The notes: a model not told the origin generated them from the sequence alone. A stretch of DNA of 64,000 nt from Piscibacillus halophilus (GCF_900110685.1 NZ_FOES01000003.1:62001-126000); one strand, 5' to 3'. Shown: positions 43,630 to 52,306, counted from the stretch's first letter. Translations and numbers: made by a program.

Positions 43630-44427
43630 TTAAACTAAACGTTTTCTAATTTTAGTTGATATAAAATCAATTATTGAAACTACTACGATAATACCTAATA
43701 ATATTAACCCTAATTGTTCCCAGTTTCTATTAGCAGCAGCGATTACAATAAGTGTACCGATACCACCAGCACCAACTAATCCTAAGATAGTCGAGGCTCG
43801 AATATCGATTTCAAACCGGTATAGAGCAAACGATAAAAATTCTGGTAAGACTTGCGGGAAAATCGCATAGAATAGGATTTGTATCTTATTTGCTCCATTT
43901 GCTTCCATAGCTTCAACAACCTTCATATCAATACTCTCAATAATTTCAGCATATAACTTACCTAACATTCCAAATGCTGTTAACCCAATTGTTAAAACAC
44001 CAGCGAATGGACCAGGTCCAATGGTAATAACAAATAAAATCGCTAAAATTAACTCTGGAAATGTACGGTCTAGGATTAAGATCCATTTACCTAAAGTGTT
44101 CCAGATAGGAGATTTAACCATATTTTTAGCTGCCCAAAAACCAAATGGAATTGCTAATATAGCAGCTATTAATGTGCCGGCATAAGCAATGAAAATGGTT
44201 TCGATAATGTAATCCCATACTTTTTCAGTTTGAGACCAATCCGGATTGAAAAGTTTAGGAATAACACGTTCAAACTTTTCACCTAAATTATTAAAAATTG
44301 ACCAGTCAGCGCGATCATAAACACCTTTAAATGCCCAAACATAAATAACCCCAATTATGATCAATATAATCCAATTTCGAACTCTTTTTTTCTTTTGATG
44401 TGGTTTCGGTGGTAATATACCGTTCAT
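43630..44427 (-). CDS. phnE: Phosphonate-type ABC transporter permease PhnE (second copy)
   Basis: A 265-residue permease with about six membrane segments. The ATPase-docking EAA loop is EAMEANGANKIQILFYAIFPQ. The C-terminal half has RASTILGLVGAGGIG, the family signature. Its ATG overlaps the stop of the first phnE by one base (TAATG), so the two permeases are probably made in equal amounts and form a heterodimer. A terminator follows. Confidence 0.92.
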   Translation of the reverse strand: MNGILPPKPHQKKKRVRNWIILIIIGVIYVWAFKGVYDRADWSIFNNLGEKFERVIPKLFNPDWSQTEKVWDYIIETIFIAYAGTLIAAILAIPFGFWAAKNMVKSPIWNTLGKWILILDRTFPELILAILFVITIGPGPFAGVLTIGLTAFGMLGKLYAEIIESIDMKVVEAMEANGANKIQILFYAIFPQVLPEFLSFALYRFEIDIRASTILGLVGAGGIGTLIVIAAANRNWEQLGLILLGIIVVVSIIDFISTKIRKRLV

Positions 44428-45236
44428 TATACAACTCTCCTTCTAAGCATGTTACTAATTGTTTCTATAATGATGACTGCGACAAGTAAAACAATTAGTA
44501 TAGCCATGACGTTTTGATACTTTAAGAAGTTTAATTGTGTGTCAATAATGGTTCCAATACCACCAGCACCAACGAAACCTAATACTAGAGAAGCTCTTAC
44601 GTTTAGTTCGAAAACGTATAAACCATATGAAATAAATTGAGGTAATACTTGTGGTACAACCCCATACCAAATAACCTGGACAATATTACCTCCAGTTGAA
44701 CGAATCGCGTCTAACTGTCGAGCATCTATTGTTTCGATTGTCTCACTCAATAATTTAGCTAATAACCCTAATGAGAAAATGGTTAAGGCTAAGATCCCTG
44801 GGATAATTCCAATACCAAATAAACTAACAAAGATTGTTGCTAATAATATATCTGGAATCGTACGTAAGATATTTAAGAAAGTACGAGTTATTTGGTAAAT
44901 GAATTTATTAGTCGTTATAGTATTAGCTGCCAAGAGACTGGCAGGAATACAAATTAAGACTGAGAATGTTGTAGCGACAACTGCAATTTGGATCGTCTCT
45001 ACTAGTGGATCTATAGCTAAAGGTATATATTCCCAATTTGGTGGAAACATCGAAGCTAACTTTTTAACTATATCTGGAAAATCTAGAAAAAGAGTTAGAA
45101 AGTCTGAACCTGTTTCACTTAAACTGTAAAAGTAAAATAAAATGACTATTAAAAATATAATAGAGATTTGCGTCTTAAGTTTTCGAGGGTAGAGTGAGTA
45201 AACATTTGAATTCTGCTTATTATTCTTCTCCGTCAT
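44427..45236 (-). CDS. phnE: Phosphonate-type ABC transporter permease PhnE (first copy)
   Basis: A 269-residue permease with the EAA loop DAIRSTGGNIVQVIWYGVVPQ and RASLVLGFVGAGGIGTIID. ATG 45236 is preferred over GTG 45245 because GAGGAAG lies at proper distance from the former. It overlaps the end of phnC by 17 bp. It is similar to the following gene, so they arose by duplication. Confidence 0.92.
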   Translation of the reverse strand: MTEKNNKQNSNVYSLYPRKLKTQISIIFLIVILFYFYSLSETGSDFLTLFLDFPDIVKKLASMFPPNWEYIPLAIDPLVETIQIAVVATTFSVLICIPASLLAANTITTNKFIYQITRTFLNILRTIPDILLATIFVSLFGIGIIPGILALTIFSLGLLAKLLSETIETIDARQLDAIRSTGGNIVQVIWYGVVPQVLPQFISYGLYVFELNVRASLVLGFVGAGGIGTIIDTQLNFLKYQNVMAILIVLLVAVIIIETISNMLRRRVV

Positions 45237-46005
45237 CAGATTCACTTCCTCTTAAGTCATCTTCACGAATCGGACGATTATAAATTTGTTCAAATGTTTT
45301 TTCAGATACATCACTCGCTGGGCCGTCAAAAACAACCTCGCCATCTCGCATTCCAATAATTCGATCAGCATATTCCATAGCCATATCAATAAAGTGAAGG
45401 TTTACAATAGTTGTAATATTATCTTCCTTATTAATACGTCTTAAATACTGCATAACTTGATGTGAAGTGGGAGGGTCAAGACTTGCTACTGGTTCATCTG
45501 CTAAAATAACTTTTGGATCTTGAGTTAATACACGCGCGATACTAACACGTTGTTGTTGACCACCACTTAATTGGTCAGCACGTTGGTATATGTAATTTTC
45601 GATATTGACACGTTTAAGGTTTTCGTAGGCTTTTATTTTATCTTCTTTAGGATATAAGTTGAAAATGCTTCTAAATGTACCAGTATGTCCCAATCTACCA
45701 CTTATCGTATTCTTGAACACACTTGAACGATTGACTAGATTATAGTTCTGGAAAATCATCCCCACTTTAGTCCGAAGCGTCCTGAGACTTTTGCCACTTA
45801 ATTCGAGAACATTTTCATCTTCAACCCATAATTCACCTTCAGTTGGTGTTACCATCCGGTTAATGCTCCGTATGAAAGTTGATTTTCCTGCTCCTGATAA
45901 TCCAACAATAACGACAAATTCGCCTTCATTAATGGTTAGATTAACATTTTTCAACCCAGGTGTTCCGTTTGGGTAAACTAACGAAAGATTATTAAAAGTA
46001 ATCAT
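45220..46005 (-). CDS. phnC: Phosphonate-type ABC transporter ATPase PhnC
   Basis: A 261-residue ATPase. Walker A GLSGAGKST is near residue 35, the Q-loop lies in GMIFQNYNLV, the signature LSGGQQQRVSIARVL near 145, Walker B VILADEPVASLDPP near 165, and the switch His in VNLHFID. The NRSSVFKN stretch after the Q-loop is typical of PhnC. AAAGGAAG precedes the ATG. It is separated from phnD by a hairpin. Confidence 0.94.
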   Translation of the reverse strand: MITFNNLSLVYPNGTPGLKNVNLTINEGEFVVIVGLSGAGKSTFIRSINRMVTPTEGELWVEDENVLELSGKSLRTLRTKVGMIFQNYNLVNRSSVFKNTISGRLGHTGTFRSIFNLYPKEDKIKAYENLKRVNIENYIYQRADQLSGGQQQRVSIARVLTQDPKVILADEPVASLDPPTSHQVMQYLRRINKEDNITTIVNLHFIDMAMEYADRIIGMRDGEVVFDGPASDVSEKTFEQIYNRPIREDDLRGSESDDGEE

Positions 46006-46026
46006 TGAGGACTTCCTTTCTTATTT

Positions 46027-46058
46027 AAAAAATAGGGAGAGTGATTATTCTCTCCCTA
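46027..46058 (-). terminator. Intercistronic hairpin between phnD and phnC
   Basis: TAGGGAGAG pairs with CTCTCCCTA around an 8-nt loop. On the minus strand it is followed by ATTTTTT. It probably ends some transcripts after phnD, so the binding protein is made in excess over the membrane parts. Confidence 0.75.
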
Positions 46059-46089
46059 GTGACATCGATATTTAAATGATGATTAAGAT

Positions 46090-47004
46090 TTATTCATCTA
46101 AAACACTTTCATCTAATTCTAATTTCTCGTATGTTTCTTTTACAACATCGAAGTCAGATCTTTCTGCTTCAATAATGGCGTCCCAATTATAAACTTCATT
46201 CATAATTTGAATCATTTCTTCATCATCGTTGAAGCTTAAGAACGCTTCTTTAATATCTTGAATAAGTTCATCGTCCAAAGAACTAGGAACTGTGATGGTG
46301 TCATTTGGAATAGGATCAGTTTCACCAATTCTCTTAAGATCATCTTTAATAGTTGGATAATCTTCTTCCATTGTGTCACGTACATCATCAAATGTTGTTG
46401 CAATGTCAGCCTGTCCTTCTAAAACAGCTACTGCTGATGCATCATGACCACCACTGCTAATAGTGCCACCAAAGAATTCTTCTTGTAATTCAGTCGTACT
46501 TCCAATATCGAACATTTCCATTAGTTGTGATGCAGGGAAAAGATAACCTGAAGTTGATGATGCATCTCCATAAGCCCAAGTCATTTCTCCAGCATGTTCT
46601 TCTAAGTCTTCTAAACTATTAACTGGTGAATCAGCTCGTACTAGATATTGGGCAACATACGTTGCACTACCATGTCGTTCAGATTTTAAAATTGGCTCTA
46701 CCTCATATTGGCTGTCAGCTAAAACAAAACCAAACGCTGGTATAAAACCGATATGAACTGTTCCAGCACCAAGAGCTTCAACTAAGGCACTGTAACTTGT
46801 CATCGTTTCAGCCTCTACATCCTTGTCTAAAACTTCTCCAAGCTTATCAGCTAATGGCTCTGCTGTTTCTGCAATTTTGTCAGAGTCTTGTGATGGTACA
46901 AATCCCATAACTAGTTCGTCCGGGTTAGCGGAATCGCCACTTGAACCACAAGCAGCTAAAAACATTAAACTAACTGCCATAATTAGCATAAAATATTTTT
47001 TCAT
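46090..47004 (-). CDS. phnD: Phosphonate-type ABC transporter substrate-binding lipoprotein PhnD
   Basis: A 304-residue lipoprotein: signal peptide with lipobox LAAC at about residue 19, then a PhnD/SsuA-type binding fold beginning LVMGFVPSQDSDK. WAYGDASSTSGYLFPASQL and GGTISSGGHDASAVAVLEGQ are the ligand-contact segments of phosphonate/phosphite binding proteins. AAGGGGGAG precedes the ATG. No C-P lyase, phosphonatase or phosphite dehydrogenase gene accompanies it in the window, so the ligand stays open among phosphonates and phosphite. Confidence 0.9.
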   Translation of the reverse strand: MKKYFMLIMAVSLMFLAACGSSGDSANPDELVMGFVPSQDSDKIAETAEPLADKLGEVLDKDVEAETMTSYSALVEALGAGTVHIGFIPAFGFVLADSQYEVEPILKSERHGSATYVAQYLVRADSPVNSLEDLEEHAGEMTWAYGDASSTSGYLFPASQLMEMFDIGSTTELQEEFFGGTISSGGHDASAVAVLEGQADIATTFDDVRDTMEEDYPTIKDDLKRIGETDPIPNDTITVPSSLDDELIQDIKEAFLSFNDDEEMIQIMNEVYNWDAIIEAERSDFDVVKETYEKLELDESVLDE

Positions 47005-47084
47005 TATAACTCCCCCTTAATATTGTTGAAACAATTTAATTATAAATTAACGACTATTATTAATACAACACAATTTTAGAAAAA

Positions 47085-47111
47085 TTACATACATTTACAC
47101 AATTTTTACAA
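47085..47111 (+). promoter_or_regulatory. PhoP-box-like direct repeats upstream of phnD
   Basis: TTACAT (47085), TTACAC (47095) and TTACAA (47106) resemble the PhoP half-site TT(A/C)ACA with a 10-11 bp period. They lie 80-107 bp before phnD, upstream of a TATAAT on the minus strand (47039-47044). PhoP sites can occur on either strand. The centre is somewhat farther upstream than usual, so the call is tentative. The repeats also overlap the T-tract of the terminator to the right. Confidence 0.4.
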
Positions 47112-47140
47112 AAAATGCGACACAGTTCGAACTGTGCCGC
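47112..47140 (-). terminator. Terminator of the yitU-DUF3813 segment
   Basis: GCGACACAGTT (47117-47127) pairs with AACTGTGCCGC (47130-47140) with one mismatch. On the minus strand it is followed by TTTTTT. Confidence 0.85.
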
Positions 47141-47150
47141 AAATAATAAG

Positions 47151-47375
47151 TTATTTTAACTTGTTATTTAATTTTTGTTCAAACTGTTTTAATTCTTGTT
47201 CTTCTTCTTGAGAGGGTGAGCCTTGTTCATATGCGGATTGGATACCTTGTTGTGCACTTCGTACAGCTTCTTCATCATTGGCTAGGTGATTTTGATGGTT
47301 TTGATTATTTTGTCTAGCTCTATTTGTTAATTTTTGCACAGTCTGTTTCGCTTGTTGAAGAAAGTTATTCTCCAT
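47151..47375 (-). CDS. Small DUF3813-like protein
   Basis: A 74-residue, highly hydrophilic helical protein rich in Gln, Glu and Asn, starting MENNFLQQAKQTVQKL and containing EEAVRSAQQGIQSAYEQ. It resembles the DUF3813 family, members of which lie beside yitU in Bacillus. Its ATG overlaps by one base the stop of the 41-residue gene upstream, and AGGAGGA inside that gene is its ribosome-binding site, so translation is coupled. The function is unknown. Confidence 0.7.
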   Translation of the reverse strand: MENNFLQQAKQTVQKLTNRARQNNQNHQNHLANDEEAVRSAQQGIQSAYEQGSPSQEEEQELKQFEQKLNNKLK

Positions 47376-47500
47376 TAGAATCCTCCTCGTGTATGACGGT
47401 CGGCTTCAGCTTTTTTGCGATTTTTATCTGTAAATTTTTCTTGGTTGATTGAAGCTGTTTTGTTTTTTCTTTTTCGTTTGTAGATCGGTTGCGATTTCAA
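47375..47500 (-). CDS. Basic 41-aa microprotein coupled to DUF3813 gene
   Basis: TTG 47500 follows GGGAGGA (47507-47513) by 6 nt and opens a 41-residue frame ending at TAA 47375-47377, which overlaps the next ATG as TAATG. The first half is strongly basic (YKRKRKNK) and the C terminus is ADRHTRGGF. The frame is too short for most gene callers. The good ribosome-binding site and the overlap argue that it is translated. I do not recognise a family. Nucleic-acid binding is suggested by charge only. Confidence 0.6.
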   Translation of the reverse strand: MKSQPIYKRKRKNKTASINQEKFTDKNRKKAEADRHTRGGF

Positions 47501-47520
47501 ATAAAATCCTCCCATCTAAC

Positions 47521-47561
47521 TAAAAAGAAAACCTGAACACAGTTGTTAACCGTGTTCAGGT
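47521..47561 (-). terminator. Terminator of yitU
   Basis: ACCTGAACAC pairs with GTGTTCAGGT around a 10-12 nt loop. On the minus strand it is followed by a T-rich tract. Confidence 0.87.
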
Positions 47562-47595
47562 ATATTTTGTGCAGAATGATGAAAAATATAAATAG

Positions 47596-48432
47596 TTAAT
47601 CTTGGCTAATTAAGGGTGTTTTAATGTTTAAATACTCCTCAATGAATTGTGCAACACCATCATCATGGTTTGTTAAAGTCACTTCTTTTGCTAATGACTT
47701 TAATTCTTCAATGCCGTTAGCCATAGCAACACCAACGCCAGCATAATCGATCATTTCAAAGTCGTTATCTTCATCACCGAAAGCAATGACTCGATGTTGC
47801 GGTATGCCGTATTCTTCGGCAACTTTTTTTACACCAATAGCTTTATGAAGTCCAGAACGAATAATCTCAATCACGTGGAAAGGTGCTCCCCATTTACGGT
47901 GATCAATGACAGATGTGTGTCTTTCCTCGAGAATTTGACGAATTTGATTGACACCTTCTTCATATGGGTGAACTAATAATGATGAAGGGTCCCCAGTTAG
48001 AGTATTTTTTAAGTCACCAATTTTAGCGGGTTGCTCTAAACCTTCAAGGAAAAATTGGTTAAAGATATGTTCGCTTTCTTTGTTTATAAAGACTTGGTCC
48101 ATAATTTCTGCCATAATATTTTGTACGCCAATTTCAGTTGAAGTATCGATAATATCTAATGCAACATCCTTTGGGAGTGGTGAGTGCATATGGTCCCAAT
48201 TTTGATCTAATGGGTGGTGTATATATGCACCGTTCATATTGACAATCGGTGTATTCAACTCAAGTTGTTGATAAAACTGTTTACTTACTCGATAAGGTCT
48301 ACCAGTAGCAATCATGACAATATGACCTTGTTCTCTCACAGCTTTAAGCGTTTCAATCGTGCGTTTAGAAATGATTTTATCATTGTTAAGAAGTGTTCCG
48401 TCTAAATCTAATGCAATTAGATGTTTCTCCAT
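47596..48432 (-). CDS. yitU: Cof-type HAD-family phosphatase YitU
   Basis: A 278-residue haloacid-dehalogenase-like phosphatase, Cof/class IIB type. Motif I LIALDLDGTLLN has the nucleophile Asp near residue 8, motif II is ATGRP, the motif III Lys is near residue 198 (GLHKAIGV), and motif IV is AFGDEDNDFEM. Members hydrolyse small phosphates such as flavin precursors and sugar phosphates. GAGGTGAG precedes the ATG. It is divergent from yitV, as neighbouring orthologues in B. subtilis are adjacent. Confidence 0.92.
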   Translation of the reverse strand: MEKHLIALDLDGTLLNNDKIISKRTIETLKAVREQGHIVMIATGRPYRVSKQFYQQLELNTPIVNMNGAYIHHPLDQNWDHMHSPLPKDVALDIIDTSTEIGVQNIMAEIMDQVFINKESEHIFNQFFLEGLEQPAKIGDLKNTLTGDPSSLLVHPYEEGVNQIRQILEERHTSVIDHRKWGAPFHVIEIIRSGLHKAIGVKKVAEEYGIPQHRVIAFGDEDNDFEMIDYAGVGVAMANGIEELKSLAKEVTLTNHDDGVAQFIEEYLNIKTPLISQD

Positions 48433-48576
48433 CGTTTCTCACCTCTTCAGCTCTCATTAAGTACCTAATTAACTCATTTTACCATGTATATACGTTATTG
48501 TGAATATCCACTAAGTTTGAAAGCGTATTAGCAATGATTTATTATAGTAATAAAATGATTGAGAGGGGACACATAC

Positions 48577-49341
48577 ATGATTGTCATAGATCGCATTCAA
48601 GTAAAAGATATACCAGTATTAGAAGTTGTAGATCATGAAAAAATAGATCATCCACTTCCGATTATGATATATTTCCACGGTTTTACAAGCTCTAAAGAAC
48701 AAGATTTACCTCAAGCTTATTTAATGGCTGAAAAAGGTTACAGAGTATTCCTGCCTGATAGTTTGCATCACGGTGAACGAAAAGTTGAAGAAGATTCCCA
48801 TAAAATACAAGGTGACTTTTGGAAAATTGTGATTCAGAATTTAGAAGACTTAAATCAGCTATATTTATATATTAAAGAGCATGATTTAGCATTAGATGAC
48901 CGGATTGGAATTGCGGGTACGAGTATGGGAGGAATTACAGTTTCTGCTGCTTTAACTCGTTTCCAATGGGTTAAGGCTGCAGGTATAATGATGGGGTCGG
49001 CTAGAATCAGTGATATGGCTGCTTATTTACTCAAAAGCATTCAAAAACAAGGGGTTAACTTACCTTTAACTGCAGAGGAAATTAATCAACAATTAAAGTC
49101 ATTAGAACCTATTGATTTATCTAAACAACTTGAGAAATTAGGTAATCGTCCAATCTTTATTTGGCATGGAGAAAGTGACCATACGGTTCCTTATCAGCAT
49201 TCAATTTCTTTTGTTGAACAATTAAAAGTAGCCGGTTACCCTGAAGACCGTTATCAATTCATTTCTGAGCCGAATCGTGATCATAAAGTTAGCCGAGAAG
49301 CTAAATATGCCCTAAGGGACTTTTTCTCTACACATTTATAG
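48577..49341 (+). CDS. yitV: Alpha/beta-hydrolase esterase YitV
   Basis: A 254-residue alpha/beta hydrolase. The oxyanion segment IYFHGFTSSKE is near residue 25, the nucleophile elbow GTSMGGITVSAAL has Ser near residue 115, the catalytic Asp probably lies in WHGESDHTVPY, and the His in NRDHKVS near residue 235. ATG 48577 follows GAGAGGGGA by 7 nt; the TTG at 48559 is rejected because it precedes that signal. B. subtilis YitV is of the same length. The natural ester is unknown. Confidence 0.88.
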   Translation: MIVIDRIQVKDIPVLEVVDHEKIDHPLPIMIYFHGFTSSKEQDLPQAYLMAEKGYRVFLPDSLHHGERKVEEDSHKIQGDFWKIVIQNLEDLNQLYLYIKEHDLALDDRIGIAGTSMGGITVSAALTRFQWVKAAGIMMGSARISDMAAYLLKSIQKQGVNLPLTAEEINQQLKSLEPIDLSKQLEKLGNRPIFIWHGESDHTVPYQHSISFVEQLKVAGYPEDRYQFISEPNRDHKVSREAKYALRDFFSTHL

Positions 49342-49485
49342 GATAGAAGTATGATTTTCTTCATATTAAAATCTAGTAGATTAGCAAAATGCACAAACAA
49401 AATCATAGAATTCTACATATTTTCTAGTAATGTTATGAAGATTTGAACGATAAAATGTCTTAAGAACTGTTAAGGGGGAATATAT

Positions 49486-49950
49486 TTGGACCTTAAAGAA
49501 TTTAGAAATTGTTTGGGTCGTTTTGCAACTGGGGTGACGGTGGTCACTTGCAATGAGGGAGAACAATGTCATGGCTTAACGGCTAATTCATTTACATCTG
49601 TTTCACTTGATCCACCACTTGTATTGGTTTCAATTGACAGAGATACGAAAGCCTTTCAAAAACTAAAGGATAATCGTTTTATTGTCAATATTTTATCCAT
49701 TGATCAACAAGATACAGCGATGCATTTCGCAGGTAAACCATGTGAAGATTTACCTTTTGAATGGATTGAAACTGATTTTGGCCATCGTATTCAAGATTCA
49801 TTGGCTTATATTGAATGTGAGCCGTGGGCGGAATATGATGGAGGCGATCATGTGTTATTTTTAGGAAAAGTTGTTAACTTTGAATATCAAGAAGGTGAGC
49901 CACTAGGGTTTTATGGTGGTAAGTTTTCTAAAATTGTACAGGAATCATAA
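49486..49950 (+). CDS. Flavin reductase (HpaC-like)
   Basis: A 154-residue flavin reductase domain protein, family of HpaC/PheA2, which supplies reduced FAD to two-component monooxygenases. The signature FATGVTVVTC is near residue 14, GLTANSFTSVSLDPPLVLVS follows, and the segment GDHVLFLGKV lies near the C terminus. TTG 49486 follows AAGGGGGAA. It lies 0.8 kb before an HpaB-family oxygenase in the same orientation and is the natural candidate partner. A terminator follows. Confidence 0.88.
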   Translation: MDLKEFRNCLGRFATGVTVVTCNEGEQCHGLTANSFTSVSLDPPLVLVSIDRDTKAFQKLKDNRFIVNILSIDQQDTAMHFAGKPCEDLPFEWIETDFGHRIQDSLAYIECEPWAEYDGGDHVLFLGKVVNFEYQEGEPLGFYGGKFSKIVQES

Positions 49951-49956
49951 AGTTTT

Positions 49957-49990
49957 AAGGCTGACCCAAGAAAGGGGACAGCCTTTTCTT
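49957..49990. terminator. Terminator between the two flavin reductase genes
   Basis: AAGGCTGACCC pairs with the region GGGGACAGCCTT (one mismatch) and is followed by TTCTTT, between convergent genes. Confidence 0.83.
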
Positions 49991-50005
49991 TATGCTAAAA
50001 ACTAC

Positions 50006-50626
50006 TTATTCACCTTTACTCGGGCGTTCTAAAAAAATATTTTCACTTAATTGAGCATAGTTGGGTCCGGCTAATCTTGCGATAGGATTTAACTGTTCAG
50101 CTAAAATGCGTCCGTTATCATAAATGGCATCGTCAATGTGATATTTAATCACCTTTCCTATGAATAGATCATTGTTACATTCTTGATTTTCTTCTAACGG
50201 AATATGTTGAAATAATTTACACTCTAACCTTACTTTGGCTTCTTTAACTCCTGGAACGTCAATTTCTGTACTGTCAATAGGTGACAATCCGACACGTTCT
50301 ACCTCACTCACACTATCCGAATAAGGTGCCGATGTTTGATTCATTGTTTCTAATAAATCCATATCAAGAATATGAACAACAAACTCACCTTTTTCTAAAA
50401 TGTTTTGTGCAGTATGTTTTTTGATTTCTCCTTTAATCCTTCCAACAGATAAAACAATTAATGGTGGAGTTCCAGCAACCATATTAAAGAAACTAAATGG
50501 CGCTGCATTTAATACCCCCTTTTCATTTAAAGATGTTACGAATGCAATAGGTCTCGGTATGACACTGCCACTTAAAAGCTTGTAGTTGTCTTTTGGACTA
50601 AGATCAATTGGATTAATAGACTTCAT
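50006..50626 (-). CDS. Flavin reductase-like FMN-binding protein (YwrF-like)
   Basis: A 206-residue split-barrel FMN-binding protein of the flavoredoxin/YwrF group. PRPIAFVTSLNEKGVLNAAPFSFF near residue 22 is the family motif, and GKVIKYHIDD lies late. ATG 50626 follows AAGAGGTGA. It is divergent from the monooxygenase gene, so it could be a second reductase for the pathway or act on another flavoprotein. The in-frame extension upstream to 50722 has no ribosome-binding site and would cover the promoter region. Confidence 0.85.
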   Translation of the reverse strand: MKSINPIDLSPKDNYKLLSGSVIPRPIAFVTSLNEKGVLNAAPFSFFNMVAGTPPLIVLSVGRIKGEIKKHTAQNILEKGEFVVHILDMDLLETMNQTSAPYSDSVSEVERVGLSPIDSTEIDVPGVKEAKVRLECKLFQHIPLEENQECNNDLFIGKVIKYHIDDAIYDNGRILAEQLNPIARLAGPNYAQLSENIFLERPSKGE

Positions 50627-50725
50627 CAAATCACCTCTTTTTTTAGGATAGCATATTATAGCATATTTCGTTTTATAAATAATCGTCATATAACTAGATT
50701 CTATTAATAAACATAGTATCAAGGA

Positions 50726-50739
50726 CGTAAGCGCTTACT
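50726..50739 (+). promoter_or_regulatory. CcpA binding site (cre) upstream of the aromatic operon
   Basis: CGTAAGCGCTTACT contains the perfect palindrome GTAAGCGCTTAC and matches the cre consensus TGWAANCGNTNWCA except at the two ends. It lies 29 bp before the start codon and just downstream of a possible -10 (TAGTAT, 50714-50719), a repressing position. Confidence 0.75.
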
Positions 50740-50767
50740 TAGATTATTTTTAAGAGGGGGAAATTGT

Positions 50768-52306
50768 ATGGATAGTAAGGTTAAAAGTAGACCTCTCACT
50801 GGACAAGAGTATCTTGAAAGTCTAAGAGACGGTAGAGAAATCTGGATTCACGGAGAAAAAGTCGAGGACGTGACGACGCACCCGGCTTTCCGTAATGCAG
50901 CACGTTCAATTGCTAGATTATATGATGCTCTTCATGATGAGAAAACAAAAGATATTTTAACCTGTGCAACAGATACAGAAAGTGGTGGATTTACTCATAA
51001 ATTTTTTACAATAGACAAGACCACTGAAGACCTCGTGGCAAGCCGTGATGCGATTGCAGAGTGGGCGAAGTTAACGTACGGGCAAATGGGACGTTCACCA
51101 GACTATAAAGCCGCATTTCTAGCAACATTAGGGGCTGATCCTGATTATTATGCTCCGTATCAAGAGAATGCCAAGTATTGGTATAAAGAAGCGCAGGAAA
51201 AGCTTTGGTATTTTAATCATGCGATTATTAATCCACCGGTTGATCGTAACAAACCAATGGAAGCGGTTAATGATGTATTTGTTAAAGCGGTTGGAGAAAC
51301 AGACGAAGGGGTCATCGTCAGTGGAGCTAAGATGGTTGCGACTGGTTCTGCCTTAACAAACTACAATTTTGTCGCGCATTACGGTGCCATTCCAGTTGAT
51401 AATGAAGATATGGCGTTAGTATTTGTCGCTCCAATGAACACACCAGGCGTTAAGTTAATATCTCGACAAAGTTATGAGATGGTTTCAGCAGTTATGGGTA
51501 GCCCGTTTGATTATCCATTAAGCAGTCGTTTTGATGAGAATGATGCGGTATTAGTGTTCGATGAAGCGGTCATTCCGTGGGAGAACATTTTAATTTATAA
51601 AGATGTAGAAAAAGCAAACTCTTTCTTCCCTGAAAGTGGATTTTTAAATCGGTTTACATTCCACGGGGTAACACGCCTAGCAGTCAAATTAGATTTTATG
51701 GCCGGATTGTTATTAAAAGCCATTAAAACAAACGGAACAGATGAATTTCGTGGAGTACAGGCCAACGTTGGAGAAGTATTAGCTTGGCGTAATATGTTCT
51801 GGTCGCTCAGTGATTCAATGGCTAAAACCCCAGACCCAGGCAGGGGAGGCACGGTCTTGCCGAACTTAAATTACGGTCTAGCTTATCGGGTATTTATGAC
51901 CATTGGTTGGCCAAGGGTTAAAGAAATAATTGAAAATGTGGTAGCTGGCAGCTTAATTGTACAGCCATCTAGTGCTGAAGACTTTAAAAATCCTGAATTA
52001 AGGCCATTATTAGATCGATTATATAGAGGGTCTAATGATATTGAAGCATTAGACAAAATTAAACTGATTAAATTGTTGTGGGATTCGATTGGTTCAGAGT
52101 ATGGTGGCCGTCATGAGCTTTATGAACGTAATTACTCTGGTAATCATGAAAACATCCGTTTAGAAAACTTGGTAGCTGCACAAGGTTCAGGTCTAGCAGA
52201 TGAATATATTAAGTTCGCTGAAATGTGCATGTCTGATTACGATTTAGACGGTTGGACGAATGATACATGGATTAACCCAGATGATATTAATTTATTTAAC
52301 AAATAA
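50768..52306 (+). CDS. HpaB-family FAD-dependent aromatic monooxygenase (phenol/4-hydroxyphenylacetate hydroxylase type)
   Basis: A 512-residue oxygenase component that uses reduced FAD to hydroxylate phenolic rings ortho to the hydroxyl. N-terminal SRPLTGQEYLESLRDGREIW, TGSALTNYNFVAHYGAIP near residue 197, SSRFDENDAVLVFDEAVIPWE near 255 and LYRGSNDIEALDKIKLIKL near the end are family patterns. AAGAGGGGGAAA precedes the ATG. It is the first gene of a run with an intradiol dioxygenase 14 nt downstream, which points to conversion of a phenol into a catechol. The exact substrate (phenol, 4-hydroxyphenylacetate, chlorophenol or salicylate-like) cannot be read. Confidence 0.88.
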   Translation: MDSKVKSRPLTGQEYLESLRDGREIWIHGEKVEDVTTHPAFRNAARSIARLYDALHDEKTKDILTCATDTESGGFTHKFFTIDKTTEDLVASRDAIAEWAKLTYGQMGRSPDYKAAFLATLGADPDYYAPYQENAKYWYKEAQEKLWYFNHAIINPPVDRNKPMEAVNDVFVKAVGETDEGVIVSGAKMVATGSALTNYNFVAHYGAIPVDNEDMALVFVAPMNTPGVKLISRQSYEMVSAVMGSPFDYPLSSRFDENDAVLVFDEAVIPWENILIYKDVEKANSFFPESGFLNRFTFHGVTRLAVKLDFMAGLLLKAIKTNGTDEFRGVQANVGEVLAWRNMFWSLSDSMAKTPDPGRGGTVLPNLNYGLAYRVFMTIGWPRVKEIIENVVAGSLIVQPSSAEDFKNPELRPLLDRLYRGSNDIEALDKIKLIKLLWDSIGSEYGGRHELYERNYSGNHENIRLENLVAAQGSGLADEYIKFAEMCMSDYDLDGWTNDTWINPDDINLFNK

